Source: Tolumonas lignilytica (GTDB lineage: Bacteria; Pseudomonadota; Gammaproteobacteria; Enterobacterales; Aeromonadaceae). From it: a stretch of 64,000 nucleotides of DNA. The stretch is from positions 744,001-808,000 of the forward strand of contig NZ_AZUK01000001.1 of assembly GCF_000527035.1 (NCBI RefSeq). The letters are read 5' to 3'. The stretch's first letter is position 1. Each line of letters opens with the position of its first letter. The notes beneath the pieces are model-generated. The model was given only the letters and a program-made list of their open reading frames with translations. It searched no databases and had not been told where the DNA came from. Below are positions 11,552 through 21,146 of this stretch, piece by piece. Made by a program: the position numbers and the translations under genes.

Positions 11552-12394
11552 TTAACTAATACGTAGTTTCTGATATTGTTGTGCATGCCAGAAAACTCGT
11601 ACGGCATCTGTAGTGGCCCGTACGTCATGAACACGAATAATACGCGCCCCCTTCGAAAGTGCATAGAGTGCAGCACCAATACTTCCAGGTAATCGTTCAT
11701 CTATTGCACAATTAAGAAAATTACCAATCATGCTTTTTCGGGATACACCAATTAAAATTGGATGCTTGACACCCAACTCATTCATTCGCCCCAATAACTC
11801 AAAATTCTGTTCGAGTGTTTTCCCAAACCCAAAGCCAGGATCAATGATTAATTTCTCATCCGAAATCCCTGCGTTAAGACAAGCGGTGATCCTTTCATGC
11901 AGAAACGAAGACACTTCTGTGACTATATCGGTATATGACGGTTTTTGTTGCATTGTTTGCGGGTCACCTTGCATGTGCATTAAACAAACCAATGCATTAT
12001 GGGATGCTGCCACGGCCAAAGCACCATCATCTTGCAATGCCTTGATATCATTAATTAAATGAGCTCCAGCTTTACAAGCCTCATTCATCACGGCAGTTTT
12101 ATAGGTATCAACAGAAATCATGACATCTAGCTTCTGCGATATCCGTTCAATGATAGGTATGACTCTATCCAGCTCTTCCTGTTCTGGTACAAAGGCTGCA
12201 CCGGGTCGTGTCGATTCACCGCCGATATCAATGATATCGGCACCTTCTCGTATCATTTCCTCTGCCCGGAAAAGCGCTTTATCTAATTGGTTAAAACGAG
12301 AACCATCAGAAAATGAATCTGGCGTAATGTTTAGAATCCCCATGATTCGGGGTTGTGATAAATCTAAATTTCGTCCGCAACCAGTCACTATCAT
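11552..12394 (-). CDS. folP: Dihydropteroate synthase
   Basis: 280 residues. It condenses 6-hydroxymethyl-dihydropterin diphosphate with para-aminobenzoate in folate synthesis and is the sulfonamide target. Motifs: GILNITPDSFSDGSRF (residues about 18-33), DIGGESTRPGA, DPGFGFGKTLEQN and GVSRKSMIG. The ATG has GGAG a few bases upstream. The ftsH terminator lies inside its leader, so folP-glmM depends on read-through or a promoter within ftsH. Confidence 0.97.
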   Translation of the reverse strand: MIVTGCGRNLDLSQPRIMGILNITPDSFSDGSRFNQLDKALFRAEEMIREGADIIDIGGESTRPGAAFVPEQEELDRVIPIIERISQKLDVMISVDTYKTAVMNEACKAGAHLINDIKALQDDGALAVAASHNALVCLMHMQGDPQTMQQKPSYTDIVTEVSSFLHERITACLNAGISDEKLIIDPGFGFGKTLEQNFELLGRMNELGVKHPILIGVSRKSMIGNFLNCAIDERLPGSIGAALYALSKGARIIRVHDVRATTDAVRVFWHAQQYQKLRIS

Positions 12395-12405
12395 TATTTT
12401 TCTCC

Positions 12406-12439
12406 AATAAAAAAACCCCAGACATAATGTCTGGGGTTT
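12406..12439 (-). terminator. ftsH terminator inside the folP leader
   Basis: Perfect 12-bp stem AAACCCCAGACA / TGTCTGGGGTTT with a 3-nt loop, followed on the minus strand by TTTTTTTATT. It begins 12 nt after the ftsH stop codon and ends just before the folP ribosome site. Confidence 0.9.
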
Positions 12440-12451
12440 ATATGGCCATGA

Positions 12452-14389
12452 TTAATTTGCAGTATCAGATGGTGCTGAATGCTCTTCAGAGTTATTACTA
12501 ATCTCTGAATTTTCATTGTTTCCAGAAGAATTAGAACCGCCCGCTGTTGGCGTTCCGTTATTTTGACCATAATCTGCTGGTAAGCGAACTTCTCTACGCG
12601 CCATCAAGTCATCAATCTGATGAGCATCGATAGTTTCATATTTCATCAATGCATCTTTCATCGCATGGAGTATATCCATGTTTTCCATCAGCAATTGCTT
12701 CGCTCGTTCATAATTACGGTTAATAACCTGTTTGACTTCGGTATCGATAATACGAGCGGTATCGTCAGACATGTGTTTCGCTTTGGCCATAGACCGACCA
12801 AGGAACACTTCACCATCCTCTTCCGCATATAACATCGGCCCTAACCGCTCGGACATCCCCCACTGTGTCACCATTTTTCTGGCTAGCTCAGTGGCGCGCT
12901 CGATATCATTGGATGCGCCTGTCGTTACACGCTCGTTACCATAAATAATTTCTTCCGCCAGACGTCCGCCATATAAACTGGAAATCATGGATTCCAGATA
13001 TTGTTTGGAATGACTCCAGCGATCCTGTTCTGGTAAATACATGGTTACACCCAAAGCTCTGCCGCGAGGGATAATCGAGACCTTATAAACAGGATCATGT
13101 TCAGGCACAAGGCGACCAATGATTGCGTGACCAGCTTCATGATATGCCGTCATCTCTTTTTCAGATTCGGACATAACCATCGACTTGCGCTCAGCCCCCA
13201 TCATGATCTTATCTTTGGCTCGCTCAAACTCCGCCATTCCGACCAAGCGTTTATTGCCACGAGCCGCAAATAATGCTGCCTCATTCACCAAGTTCGCTAA
13301 ATCAGCACCAGAAAAACCAGGCGTTCCACGAGCAATCAGTGAAGCATCAACATCATCACCTAATGGTACTTTGCGCATATGCACTTTGAGGATTTGTTCT
13401 CGTCCTCTTACATCCGGCAAACCCACTACGACTTGACGGTCAAAGCGACCTGGACGCAACAACGCAGGGTCCAGTACATCAGGACGGTTAGTAGCCGCAA
13501 TGACAATAATAGCTTCATGCCCTTCAAAACCGTCCATTTCAACCAGCATCTGGTTCAGGGTCTGTTCACGTTCATCGTGACCACCACCTAATCCCGCACC
13601 ACGTTGGCGACCGACAGCATCAATTTCATCAATGAAAATGATACAAGGTGCCGCCTTTTTGGCTTGCTCGAACATATCACGAACACGTGACGCCCCCACA
13701 CCGACAAACATTTCTACGAAATCAGAGCCAGAAATAGAGAAAAATGGAACTTTCGCCTCACCTGCGATCGCTTTCGCCAGTAATGTTTTACCCGTACCTG
13801 GCTGACCAACCATCAGAATACCCTTAGGTATTTTGCCACCCAATTTTTGGAATTTAGATGGATCACGCAGATAATCAACCAGCTCTTTGACTTCTTCTTT
13901 AGCTTCATCGCAACCAGCGACGTCCGCAAAAGTGGTTTTGATCTGATCTTCACCCATTAACCGGGCGCGACTTTTACCGAAAGACATCGCGCCTTTCCCG
14001 CCGCCCCCTTGCATCTGTCGCATGAAGAAAATCCAGACCCCAATCAATAACAGCATTGGGAACCAGGAAATGAAGATACTGGCCAATAAACTAGGTTCTT
14101 CGGGTTTATCTCCCACAACGCGGACATTGTGATTCAATAAGTCATTAATCAGTTGGTTATCTTGAATCGGCATAACGGTTGTAAATTTTTCTCCGTCACG
14201 CTTCTGACCATTGATAACTTTGCCATCAATGTGCACTTCGCGGATTTGATCCTGAGCTACATCACGGACAAAACTGGAGTAATCCAGTTGCCGCCCCGAG
14301 TTATCGCTAGGACTAAAACTCTGGAATAATGACATTAATACAACAGCAATAACTAACCACAGGATCAGATTTTTCGCCATATCACTCAA
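12452..14389 (-). CDS. ftsH: ATP-dependent zinc metalloprotease FtsH
   Basis: 645 residues. FtsH is the inner-membrane AAA+ protease that degrades sigma-32, LpxC, SsrA-tagged and misassembled membrane proteins. Two membrane helices (about 5-23 and 97-120) flank a periplasmic domain. The AAA domain has [24 protein letters not shown] and the second-region-of-homology arginines in [15 protein letters not shown]. The zinc site is HEAGH near residue 418. A low-complexity Asn/Ser/Glu tail ends the protein. It follows rlmE by 42 nt and shares the heat-shock promoter upstream of rlmE. Confidence 0.98.
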   Translation of the reverse strand: MSDMAKNLILWLVIAVVLMSLFQSFSPSDNSGRQLDYSSFVRDVAQDQIREVHIDGKVINGQKRDGEKFTTVMPIQDNQLINDLLNHNVRVVGDKPEEPSLLASIFISWFPMLLLIGVWIFFMRQMQGGGGKGAMSFGKSRARLMGEDQIKTTFADVAGCDEAKEEVKELVDYLRDPSKFQKLGGKIPKGILMVGQPGTGKTLLAKAIAGEAKVPFFSISGSDFVEMFVGVGASRVRDMFEQAKKAAPCIIFIDEIDAVGRQRGAGLGGGHDEREQTLNQMLVEMDGFEGHEAIIVIAATNRPDVLDPALLRPGRFDRQVVVGLPDVRGREQILKVHMRKVPLGDDVDASLIARGTPGFSGADLANLVNEAALFAARGNKRLVGMAEFERAKDKIMMGAERKSMVMSESEKEMTAYHEAGHAIIGRLVPEHDPVYKVSIIPRGRALGVTMYLPEQDRWSHSKQYLESMISSLYGGRLAEEIIYGNERVTTGASNDIERATELARKMVTQWGMSERLGPMLYAEEDGEVFLGRSMAKAKHMSDDTARIIDTEVKQVINRNYERAKQLLMENMDILHAMKDALMKYETIDAHQIDDLMARREVRLPADYGQNNGTPTAGGSNSSGNNENSEISNNSEEHSAPSDTAN

Positions 14390-14431
14390 TTCTCTAACCT
14401 CGCAATTGATGGCTAAGATAGTTTCAGGTTA

Positions 14432-15061
14432 CTACAGTTTGAAACCTGTAGCCACAATATAGACTTCCCGCGAACGGGCTCGCGATGAATCAGGTTTACG
14501 AATTTTGACCACAGAAAACAATGATCTAACTTCTTTGAGGTACTCCTCAAACCCAGCCCCCTGAAACACCTTTACCACAAAACTGCCTTTGGCAGCCAGA
14601 ACTTGCTTACACATATCAAGAGCCAGTTCAACCAGATACATGGATCTAGGCTGATCAACCGCTGGTGTGCCGGACATATTTGGAGCCATGTCGGAGAGTA
14701 TAATATCTACTTTCTGTTCGCCAACCCGCCCCAATAACGTATTTAGTACTGCCTCTTCTCGAAAATCACCTTGCAAAAAATCAACCCCAGCAATGGGATC
14801 CATAGGTAAAATATCGCATGCAATGACCCGTCCATGTGGTCCGACCTGTTCAACACAGAACTGTGACCAACCGCCAGGTGCCGCACCAAGATCTACGACG
14901 GTCATTCCCTGTTTGATCAATTTATCTTTTTGCTGGATTTCATCAATTTTGAATACGGCACGGGAACGTAACCCTTGTTTTTGTGCTTGTTGCACATATT
15001 TGTCTTCAAAATGCTCTTTTAGCCAACGTGTAGAGCTGGCTGTACGCTTCTTTTTACTCAT
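14432..15061 (-). CDS. rlmE: 23S rRNA (uridine-2552-2'-O) methyltransferase
   Basis: 209 residues. It methylates U2552 in the A loop of 23S rRNA late in 50S maturation using SAM. The start [22 protein letters not shown] matches the family; a further in-frame upstream extension of 23 residues runs through the promoter and is rejected. The SAM-binding loop [14 protein letters not shown] and the catalytic K-D-K-E set ([23 protein letters not shown]) are visible. It heads the rlmE-ftsH operon and is divergent from yhbY. Confidence 0.96.
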   Translation of the reverse strand: MSKKKRTASSTRWLKEHFEDKYVQQAQKQGLRSRAVFKIDEIQQKDKLIKQGMTVVDLGAAPGGWSQFCVEQVGPHGRVIACDILPMDPIAGVDFLQGDFREEAVLNTLLGRVGEQKVDIILSDMAPNMSGTPAVDQPRSMYLVELALDMCKQVLAAKGSFVVKVFQGAGFEEYLKEVRSLFSVVKIRKPDSSRARSREVYIVATGFKL

Positions 15062-15102
15062 GCAAATGACTCTGGGTACGAACCCTATTAGTATTAAAGT
15101 GT

Positions 15103-15131
15103 AGATGGGGTTAAAATGTGGCGTTTTCAAT
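15103..15131 (-). promoter_or_regulatory. Sigma-32 heat-shock promoter for rlmE-ftsH
   Basis: On the minus strand ATTGAAA (-35, 15125-15131), a 14-nt spacer, then CCCCATCT (-10, 15103-15110). This closely fits the heat-shock consensus CTTGAAA-N13/14-CCCCATNT. Transcription would begin about 35 nt before the rlmE ATG. The E. coli operon is also heat-inducible. Confidence 0.8.
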
Positions 15132-15155
15132 ATTTAATACAGAAGAAATAGTGCC

Positions 15156-15449
15156 ATGAATTTAACAACCAAACAAAAGCAATATTTGAAAGGACTGGCT
15201 CATGACCTGAAACCAGTTGTCATGCTGGGTCAGCATGGACTAACTGAAGGGGTGCTGGCCGAGATCGATTCGGCACTAAACCATCATGAGTTAATCAAAG
15301 TTAAGGTTTCAGCGGCTGATCGCGAGACTAAGAAATTAATCGTTGATGCCATTGTTCGAGAAACCAAAGCTGTACAAGTTCAGGTCATGGGCAATGTCTT
15401 AACTTTGTTCCGTCCTTCTGAAGAAAAGAAGATCCATATTCCGAAATAA
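15156..15449 (+). CDS. yhbY: YhbY, CRM-domain ribosome assembly factor
   Basis: 97 residues forming one CRM (CRS1-YhbY) RNA-binding domain. The GLTEGVLAEIDSALNHHELIKVKV core and the preceding KPVVMLGQHG (GxxG RNA-binding loop) are clear. Such proteins associate with pre-50S particles. It is transcribed away from rlmE and ends at a terminator shared with greA. Confidence 0.93.
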   Translation: MNLTTKQKQYLKGLAHDLKPVVMLGQHGLTEGVLAEIDSALNHHELIKVKVSAADRETKKLIVDAIVRETKAVQVQVMGNVLTLFRPSEEKKIHIPK

Positions 15450-15456
15450 AAACAAC

Positions 15457-15494
15457 AACGCCATCTGTTGCAACGAGTTACAGCAGATGGCGTT
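15457..15494. terminator. Convergent yhbY/greA terminator
   Basis: AACGCCATCTG and CAGATGGCGTT form an 11-bp stem around a partly paired loop. It lies between the yhbY and greA stop codons. The T tract is short on both sides. Confidence 0.75.
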
Positions 15495-15514
15495 TGTCAT
15501 TAAGGCTATCGTCA

Positions 15515-15991
15515 TTAGATATATTCGACCTGCACAATCTCAAAATCGACTTTACCCGCAGGTGTGGTAATAGTTGCAACATCATCAACTTCTTTACCAA
15601 TCAGTCCACGAGCAATCGGTGAGTTAATAGAGAGCATTCCTGACTTAATATCAGATTCATCATCACCCACAATACGATAAGTGATCTCTTCTTCCGTATC
15701 ACATTTCAGTACTGTCACGGTAGAACCAAAAATTACGCGACCTGTATTTGGTAATTTAGTCACATCAATGATCTGGGCATTTGATAATTTAGCTTCAATT
15801 TCCTGAATTCGACCTTCACAGAAACCTTGTTGTTCCCGTGCCGCGTGGTATTCAGCATTTTCTTTTAGGTCACCATGTGCGCGGGCTTCAGCTATTGCCT
15901 GGATGATTTGTGGGCGCTGTACTGTCTTCAGTTGTTCTAGTTCTTCGCGTAATTTTTCCGCGCCGAGCACGGTCATTGGTGTCTGACTCAT
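15515..15991 (-). CDS. greA: Transcription elongation factor GreA
   Basis: 158 residues, identical in length to E. coli GreA. It enters the polymerase secondary channel and stimulates cleavage of backtracked RNA. The N-terminal coiled coil carries the acidic tip in [24 protein letters not shown] (Asp and Glu near 41-44), and the C-terminal FKBP-like domain has [17 protein letters not shown]. The ribosome site AGGAA is close to the ATG. Confidence 0.98.
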   Translation of the reverse strand: MSQTPMTVLGAEKLREELEQLKTVQRPQIIQAIAEARAHGDLKENAEYHAAREQQGFCEGRIQEIEAKLSNAQIIDVTKLPNTGRVIFGSTVTVLKCDTEEEITYRIVGDDESDIKSGMLSINSPIARGLIGKEVDDVATITTPAGKVDFEIVQVEYI

Positions 15992-16036
15992 ATTCCTGAA
16001 CCTAATTGTACGATCAAAGCGTTAAACCAACGCAAA

Positions 16037-16071
16037 TAAGAAAAGATGATATGAACGAAATTCATATCATC
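16037..16071 (-). terminator. dnaJ terminator
   Basis: Perfect 11-bp stem GATGATATGAA / TTCATATCATC with a 5-nt loop (16045-16071), followed on the minus strand by TTTTCTTATTT. It lies 68 nt past the dnaJ stop and separates the chaperone operon from greA. Confidence 0.88.
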
Positions 16072-16138
16072 TCACTGCAAAAATGGAATGTCTGACTATA
16101 CATCAGTGTCCGTCTTAAACAAACAGACACCCATCGTT

Positions 16139-17269
16139 TTAGCCAGTCAGATCATCAAAGAAGCGCTTAACACCTTCAAAGAATCCTTCTGCCTTTGGCT
16201 TATGTGTTTTCACGCCAGAACCATTCAAGGAGTCTTCCAGTTGTTTCAGCAATTCCTTTTGTTCGTCGCTCAGTTTCACTGGTGTTTCAACAACCGCTTT
16301 ACACAGTAAATCACCTTCACTACCCGACCGCAATGAACGAACACCTTTACCCCGTAAACGGAACATCCGCCCTGTCTGAGTTTCGGATGGGATTTTCAGC
16401 ATCACCCGGCCATCCAGTGTTGGTACGGCTACCTCACCACCCAAAGCGGCTGTAGTAAAGCTGATCGGAATTTCACAATACAGGTTATTACCATCCCGGA
16501 CAAAAATTGGATGTTCTTTGACGTGCACCTGTACATACAAATCACCAGCCGGTGCACCGAACTCTCCAGCCTCACCTTCTCCAGCCAAACGAATACGATC
16601 ACCTGTATCGACGCCTGCAGGGATCTTAACTGATAATGTTTTAGTTTTTTGAACTCGACCATCGCCATGACATTTCCGACATGGGTCAGTAATGATCTTG
16701 CCTTTACCATGACAATGCGGACACGCCTGAGTTACAGCAAAGAAGCCTTGCCGCATTTGAACTTGACCGGAACCATGACAGGTTGGACACGTCTGTGCCG
16801 ATGTACCTGAACGAGCCCCGGAACCATGGCATTCATCACATTCAACCAGCGTAGGAACTTTGATCTCTTTGCTGACACCTCGAACAGCCTCTTCGAGAGT
16901 CAGTTCCATGTTGTAACGGAGATCGGCACCTCGTGCAGCTCGCTGGCTACGGCGTCCACCGCCAAAGATGTCACCAAAAATATCACCGAATACATCGCCA
17001 AAATCAGCCCCACCACCAAAACCACCTGGACCTGCCTGATTTGGATCAACGCCCGCATGACCAAATTTGTCGTAGGCGGCACGTTTCTGAGCATCGGTCA
17101 GAATTTCATAGGCTTCTTTGGCTTCTTTAAATTTTTCTTCCGCTTCCGGATTATCAGGATTGCGATCTGGGTGATATTTCATCGCCAGCCGTTTATAGGC
17201 TTTCTTGATTTCACGCTCATCGGCAGAGCGTTCAACCCCTAATATTTCGTAATAATCTCGCTTTGCCAT
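16139..17269 (-). CDS. dnaJ: Chaperone protein DnaJ
   Basis: 376 residues. It is the Hsp40 co-chaperone that delivers substrates to DnaK and stimulates its ATPase. The J domain (1-70) has the HPD motif in [10 protein letters not shown] Gly/Phe-rich linker follows ([20 protein letters not shown]), then four zinc-finger repeats [32 protein letters not shown] (about 145-210), then the C-terminal substrate-binding domains. It follows dnaK in the same operon, with a strong hairpin between them. Confidence 0.98.
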   Translation of the reverse strand: MAKRDYYEILGVERSADEREIKKAYKRLAMKYHPDRNPDNPEAEEKFKEAKEAYEILTDAQKRAAYDKFGHAGVDPNQAGPGGFGGGADFGDVFGDIFGDIFGGGRRSQRAARGADLRYNMELTLEEAVRGVSKEIKVPTLVECDECHGSGARSGTSAQTCPTCHGSGQVQMRQGFFAVTQACPHCHGKGKIITDPCRKCHGDGRVQKTKTLSVKIPAGVDTGDRIRLAGEGEAGEFGAPAGDLYVQVHVKEHPIFVRDGNNLYCEIPISFTTAALGGEVAVPTLDGRVMLKIPSETQTGRMFRLRGKGVRSLRSGSEGDLLCKAVVETPVKLSDEQKELLKQLEDSLNGSGVKTHKPKAEGFFEGVKRFFDDLTG

Positions 17270-17300
17270 AGTGAATTATCCATACCTTTTGGATAGACAG

Positions 17301-17326
17301 ACGGGCGTTGGTTACCCAACGCCCGT
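17301..17326 (-). other. dnaK-dnaJ intercistronic hairpin
   Basis: Perfect 11-bp GC-rich stem ACGGGCGTTGG / CCAACGCCCGT with a 4-nt loop, in the 82-nt gap between dnaK and dnaJ. No T tract follows on the minus strand, so it is not a typical terminator. It could stabilise the dnaK 3' end and lower dnaJ expression relative to dnaK. Confidence 0.75.
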
Positions 17327-17351
17327 AATTACTGCCAATGATCGTTAATGC

Positions 17352-19289
17352 TTATTTTTTGTCGTCTTTAACTTCTTCAAACTCGGCATCAACAACATCA
17401 TCGTGAGCTTTGTTACCAGCAGTTTCCGCACCAGCCTCAGCACCTGAATGTGCGTGGGCCTGATGTTGTTGCGCTTGTTGCTGTGCAATTTCCATCAGTT
17501 TTTGAGATGCAGTCATCAGCTCTTGCTGTTTAGCTTCGATAACGGCTTTATCATCACCCTTGACGGCATCTTCCAGTGCTTTCACTGCACTTTCAATTTT
17601 CGCTTTTTCATCCGCAGGCAATGCATCGCCTGCTTCAGTGATCTGCTTGCGTGTTGCATGCACTAAAGCATCTGCGTGGTTACGGGCCTGAACCAGTTCT
17701 TCAAATTTCTTATCTTCTGCCAGATTTGCTTCAGCTTCACGAACCATGCGTTGGATTTCATCATCAGACAAGCCAGAAGAAGCCTGAATGGTGATGTTTT
17801 GTTCTTTGCCGGTATCTTTGTCTTTCGCACCAACATGCAGAATACCATCAGCATCGATGTCAAAAGTCACTTCAATCTGAGGCAAACCACGTGGTGCTGG
17901 ACGGATACCTTCCAGATTGAACTGCCCCAGTGATTTATTATCAGAAGCGCGTTTACGCTCACCCTGCAGTACATGGATAGTTACGGCAGACTGATTGTCG
18001 TCGGCAGTTGAGAACACTTGCGATTTTTTGGTTGGAATCGTGGTGTTTTTCTCAATCAGCGTAGTCATTACGCTACCCATGGTTTCGATACCCAGTGACA
18101 GTGGTGTCACGTCCAGCAGCAGTACGTCGTGTTTTTCACCCGCCAGTACACCGCCCTGGATTGCCGCACCCATAGCAACAGCTTCGTCAGGGTTTACGTC
18201 TTTACGAGGTTCTTTACCGAAGAAATCAGCAACCGCTTTCTGAACCATTGGCATACGAGTCTGACCACCAACCAGAATGATGTCATCCAGTTCGCTGACT
18301 GACAGGCCTGCATCTTTCAATGCAATTTTCAGTGGTTCGATAGACTGCTTCACCAGATCCTCAACCAGTGATTCCAGCTTGGCACGAGTCACTTTGATGT
18401 TCATGTGTTTAGGACCAGTAGCGTCTGCGGTAATATATGGCAGATTCACTTCTGTCTGCTGAGCAGATGACAGCTCGATTTTCGCTTTTTCTGCTGCATC
18501 TTTCAGACGTTGCAGAGCCAGCTGATCTTTACGCAGATCAATACCCTGTTCACGTTTGAATTCTTCAACCAGATAATTGATCAGACGGTTGTCAAAATCT
18601 TCACCGCCCAAATGGGTGTTACCGTTGGTTGACAATACTTCGAAGGTTTTTTCGCCATCCATTTCATCAATTTCGATGATAGAGATATCGAATGTACCAC
18701 CACCCAAGTCATAAACTGCGATTTTACGTTCGCCTTTAACTTTGTTCACGCCGTAAGCAAATGCAGCCGCTGTTGGTTCGTTGATGATTCGTTTTACATC
18801 CAGACCCGCGATACGACCCGCATCTTTGGTGGCCTGACGTTGTGCATCGTTGAAATAAGCAGGCACTGTAATTACGGCTTCAGTAACTGGCTCACCCAGA
18901 AAATCTTCCGCAGTTTTCTTCATTTTTTTCAGCACTTCAGCTGAAATCTGAGGTGCCGCCAATTTACGGCCTTTTACGTCAACCCATGCATCACCGTTGT
19001 CAGCACGCACGATATCGAACGGCATGATTTTGATATCACGTTGTACTTCTTCATCTTCATAGCGGCGACCGATCAGACGTTTGATCGCATACAGCGTGTT
19101 TTTAGGGTTAGTCACTGCCTGACGTTTCGCTGGTTGACCTACCAGAATTTCACCATCATCGGTGTAAGCAATGATGGAAGGAGTTGTGCGATCGCCTTCC
19201 GCATTTTCAATTACACGAGCGGTGTCACCATCCAGAATTGCTACACAAGAGTTGGTGGTGCCCAGGTCAATACCGATGATCTTACCCAT
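17352..19289 (-). CDS. dnaK: Chaperone protein DnaK (Hsp70)
   Basis: 645 residues. It is the ATP-dependent Hsp70 chaperone. Signature segments: [14 protein letters not shown] at the start, [12 protein letters not shown]-type motif ([17 protein letters not shown]) and the interdomain linker [11 protein letters not shown] (about 390). The substrate-binding domain and helical lid follow, with a Gln/Ala/His-rich stretch and the acidic EEVKDDKK end. It lies downstream of grpE with its own sigma-32 promoter in the 143-nt gap. Confidence 0.99.
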   Translation of the reverse strand: MGKIIGIDLGTTNSCVAILDGDTARVIENAEGDRTTPSIIAYTDDGEILVGQPAKRQAVTNPKNTLYAIKRLIGRRYEDEEVQRDIKIMPFDIVRADNGDAWVDVKGRKLAAPQISAEVLKKMKKTAEDFLGEPVTEAVITVPAYFNDAQRQATKDAGRIAGLDVKRIINEPTAAAFAYGVNKVKGERKIAVYDLGGGTFDISIIEIDEMDGEKTFEVLSTNGNTHLGGEDFDNRLINYLVEEFKREQGIDLRKDQLALQRLKDAAEKAKIELSSAQQTEVNLPYITADATGPKHMNIKVTRAKLESLVEDLVKQSIEPLKIALKDAGLSVSELDDIILVGGQTRMPMVQKAVADFFGKEPRKDVNPDEAVAMGAAIQGGVLAGEKHDVLLLDVTPLSLGIETMGSVMTTLIEKNTTIPTKKSQVFSTADDNQSAVTIHVLQGERKRASDNKSLGQFNLEGIRPAPRGLPQIEVTFDIDADGILHVGAKDKDTGKEQNITIQASSGLSDDEIQRMVREAEANLAEDKKFEELVQARNHADALVHATRKQITEAGDALPADEKAKIESAVKALEDAVKGDDKAVIEAKQQELMTASQKLMEIAQQQAQQHQAHAHSGAEAGAETAGNKAHDDVVDAEFEEVKDDKK

Positions 19290-19336
19290 TTGATATGTCT
19301 CCAGAATTTCTTACTGCATTTAAACCGTTATCAGCT

Positions 19337-19364
19337 ATGTGGGGACTGAATCTTTTTTTTCAAG
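19337..19364 (-). promoter_or_regulatory. Sigma-32 heat-shock promoter for dnaK
   Basis: On the minus strand CTTGAAA (-35, 19358-19364), exactly 13 nt, then CCCCACAT (-10, 19337-19344). It gives a dnaK leader of about 40 nt. One mismatch from CCCCATNT. Confidence 0.85.
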
Positions 19365-19432
19365 TTCACCCACGCAACGGCGTTGATTGTTATATGGTGT
19401 TGTCCCCGCATCGATTCAAGAGGGACAATAAA

Positions 19433-20026
19433 TTAAACTTCTACATCGACACTGGCTGATGGCGCTTTGCTGACCATGACCATGGCTGGACGGATCACCC
19501 GGCCATTCAGCTCATAACCTTTTTGCATGACCGCAATAACTGTATTCGGTGCAACATCGGCATTCTCAACCATGCTCATGGCCTGATGCTGATTCGGGTC
19601 AAATAACTGACCTTGTGGATCAATGGCGGTCACGCCAAATTTGGCCACGCTGTTTGCCATTGATTTCAACGTCAGCTCCACGCCTTCCACCAGCGGTTTG
19701 ACGACTTCATTTTCTTTATCGGCAACCAACAGAGTTCGTTCCAAATTATCCAGAACAGGAAGCAGTTCTGTTGCAAATTTCTCCAAAGCAAATTTATGTG
19801 CTTTTTCAACATCTAACGCCGTACGACGACGTAAATTTTCCATTTCAGCAACAGTTCTTAATGCGCGATCTTTTTCATCAGCAGCGATGCTGTTTGCCTG
19901 TTCCAGTTTTTGTTCTAGTTCAACAACATAAGCGGGATCAATCGCTACGCCTTCGATAGCAACAGTTTCTTGTTCCTGCGCCTCTGTAGTCTGAGTGTCC
20001 TGATTAATCGGTTCTTGATTTGTCAT
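19433..20026 (-). CDS. grpE: Nucleotide exchange factor GrpE
   Basis: 197 residues. It releases ADP from DnaK. A long N-terminal coiled coil (about 30-90, VELEQKLEQANSIAADEKDRALRTVAEMENLRRR) is followed by a four-helix segment and a beta domain ending in LNGRVIRPAMVMVSKA. The promoter upstream is an excellent heat-shock match. Adjacency to dnaK-dnaJ differs from E. coli, where grpE is alone. Confidence 0.97.
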   Translation of the reverse strand: MTNQEPINQDTQTTEAQEQETVAIEGVAIDPAYVVELEQKLEQANSIAADEKDRALRTVAEMENLRRRTALDVEKAHKFALEKFATELLPVLDNLERTLLVADKENEVVKPLVEGVELTLKSMANSVAKFGVTAIDPQGQLFDPNQHQAMSMVENADVAPNTVIAVMQKGYELNGRVIRPAMVMVSKAPSASVDVEV

Positions 20027-20059
20027 CTTTTACTACCTGAATATCACTGAATGGCACAA

Positions 20060-20087
20060 ATATGGGGATGGCATTGATATTTTCAAG
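20060..20087 (-). promoter_or_regulatory. Sigma-32 heat-shock promoter for grpE
   Basis: On the minus strand CTTGAAA (-35, 20081-20087), 13-nt spacer, then CCCCATAT (-10, 20060-20067): a full match to the heat-shock consensus. It lies about 34 nt from the grpE ATG and overlaps no nadK element. Confidence 0.92.
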
Positions 20088-20115
20088 AGGCTATTTTGCA
20101 TCTGCAGGTAATTTA

Positions 20116-20143
20116 TTGGTTCAACAGGTAAAAGAGTTATACT
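20116..20143 (+). promoter_or_regulatory. Candidate sigma-70 promoter for nadK
   Basis: TTGGTT (-35), 16-nt spacer, TATACT (-10), ending 29 nt before the chosen nadK ATG. It supports the shorter nadK start over the longer in-frame extension, which would begin upstream of this promoter. Confidence 0.6.
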
Positions 20144-20172
20144 GCCATCATTGTCATTTTCGGAATGTAGTC

Positions 20173-21057
20173 ATGACTCAGACTTTTCGTACGCTGGCAT
20201 TACTGGGTAAAGCAAACAATGATGAAGTACAGCAAACCATCAGAGCATTGTATGAATTTTTACATGATCTGGGTTATCGGGTACTGACGGAAACCAAATT
20301 AGCACGCCAACTCCCATGTGAACCTGGTGATTGTCTGGATATTGTCGAATTAGGGAAAATCGCAGATTTAGCCATTATCGTGGGTGGTGACGGCCATATG
20401 CTGGGCGCGGCGCGAGTTTTAGCTCGCTATGATGTACCGGTTATTGGTGTAAACCGCGGTAATTTAGGATTCCTGACCGATTTATCGCCACATGATTTCA
20501 AAACTTCACTGCAACAAGTTTTAGCGGGCGATTATCAATCCGAACATCGTTTTTTGCTAGAAACCACCATCTATCGGCATGGTGAAGTGAAATCATCGAA
20601 TACGGCATTGAATGAGGCTGTGTTACATCCAGGCAAAATCGCACACATGATTGAATACTCTGTCTATATTGATGATAGCTTTGTATTTAGCCAGCGTGCT
20701 GACGGCATGATAATTTCCACCCCAACAGGGTCTACCGCATATGCGCTTTCCGCTGGTGGGCCAATCTTAATGCCACAATTGGATGTAATGACTTTAGTAC
20801 CAATGTTCCCGCATACCTTGAGCTGTCGTCCCATTGTTATTGATGCACATCGACAGGTTAAGCTGGTGATATCACCAGATAATCATGACGATCAGTTGCA
20901 TGTCAGTTGCGATGGCCATGTTACATTATCAGTCCATCCCGGTGATGAGATTATTATTCGGCGCGCACCACATCAGTTAACGTTACTGCATCCTAAAGAT
21001 TACGATTACTTTAACGTATTGCGCACAAAACTAGGCTGGAGCAATCAACTGTTTTAA
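20173..21057 (+). CDS. nadK: NAD kinase
   Basis: 294 residues. It phosphorylates NAD to NADP. Motifs: the catalytic [37 protein letters not shown] and the nucleotide-binding [16 protein letters not shown]-type segment ([18 protein letters not shown]). The start [13 protein letters not shown] aligns with E. coli; an in-frame extension to 20062 would run through both flanking promoters. The stop codon lies inside the first LexA box of recN. Confidence 0.96.
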   Translation: MTQTFRTLALLGKANNDEVQQTIRALYEFLHDLGYRVLTETKLARQLPCEPGDCLDIVELGKIADLAIIVGGDGHMLGAARVLARYDVPVIGVNRGNLGFLTDLSPHDFKTSLQQVLAGDYQSEHRFLLETTIYRHGEVKSSNTALNEAVLHPGKIAHMIEYSVYIDDSFVFSQRADGMIISTPTGSTAYALSAGGPILMPQLDVMTLVPMFPHTLSCRPIVIDAHRQVKLVISPDNHDDQLHVSCDGHVTLSVHPGDEIIIRRAPHQLTLLHPKDYDYFNVLRTKLGWSNQLF

Positions 21058-21066
21058 TATACAGTA
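21047..21066 (+). promoter_or_regulatory. LexA (SOS) box 1 upstream of recN
   Basis: AACTGTTTTAATATACAGTA fits CTGT-N8-ACAG. It overlaps the last codons and stop of nadK. With the second box 20 bp downstream it makes a double operator, as known for E. coli recN. Confidence 0.85.
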
Positions 21067-21084
21067 AAAATTCCCTCACGCCCC

Positions 21085-21112
21085 TTTACTGTATTTACAT
21101 ACAGTATATACT
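21085..21112 (+). promoter_or_regulatory. recN promoter with LexA (SOS) box 2
   Basis: TTTACT (-35, 21085-21090), 16-nt spacer, TATACT (-10, 21107-21112). The LexA box TACTGTATTTACATACAGTA (21087-21106) fills the spacer, differing from the consensus TACTGTATATATATACAGTA at only two positions. Repression by occlusion of the promoter is expected. Confidence 0.92.
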
Positions 21113-21146
21113 CAAAATAGTTTATCTGCAGAGGGGCCTGCTTGGT

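Noticed and set aside
21101-21120. A third LexA box after the recN -10
   Set aside because: ACAGTATATACTC has only one half of the CTGT-N8-ACAG pattern.
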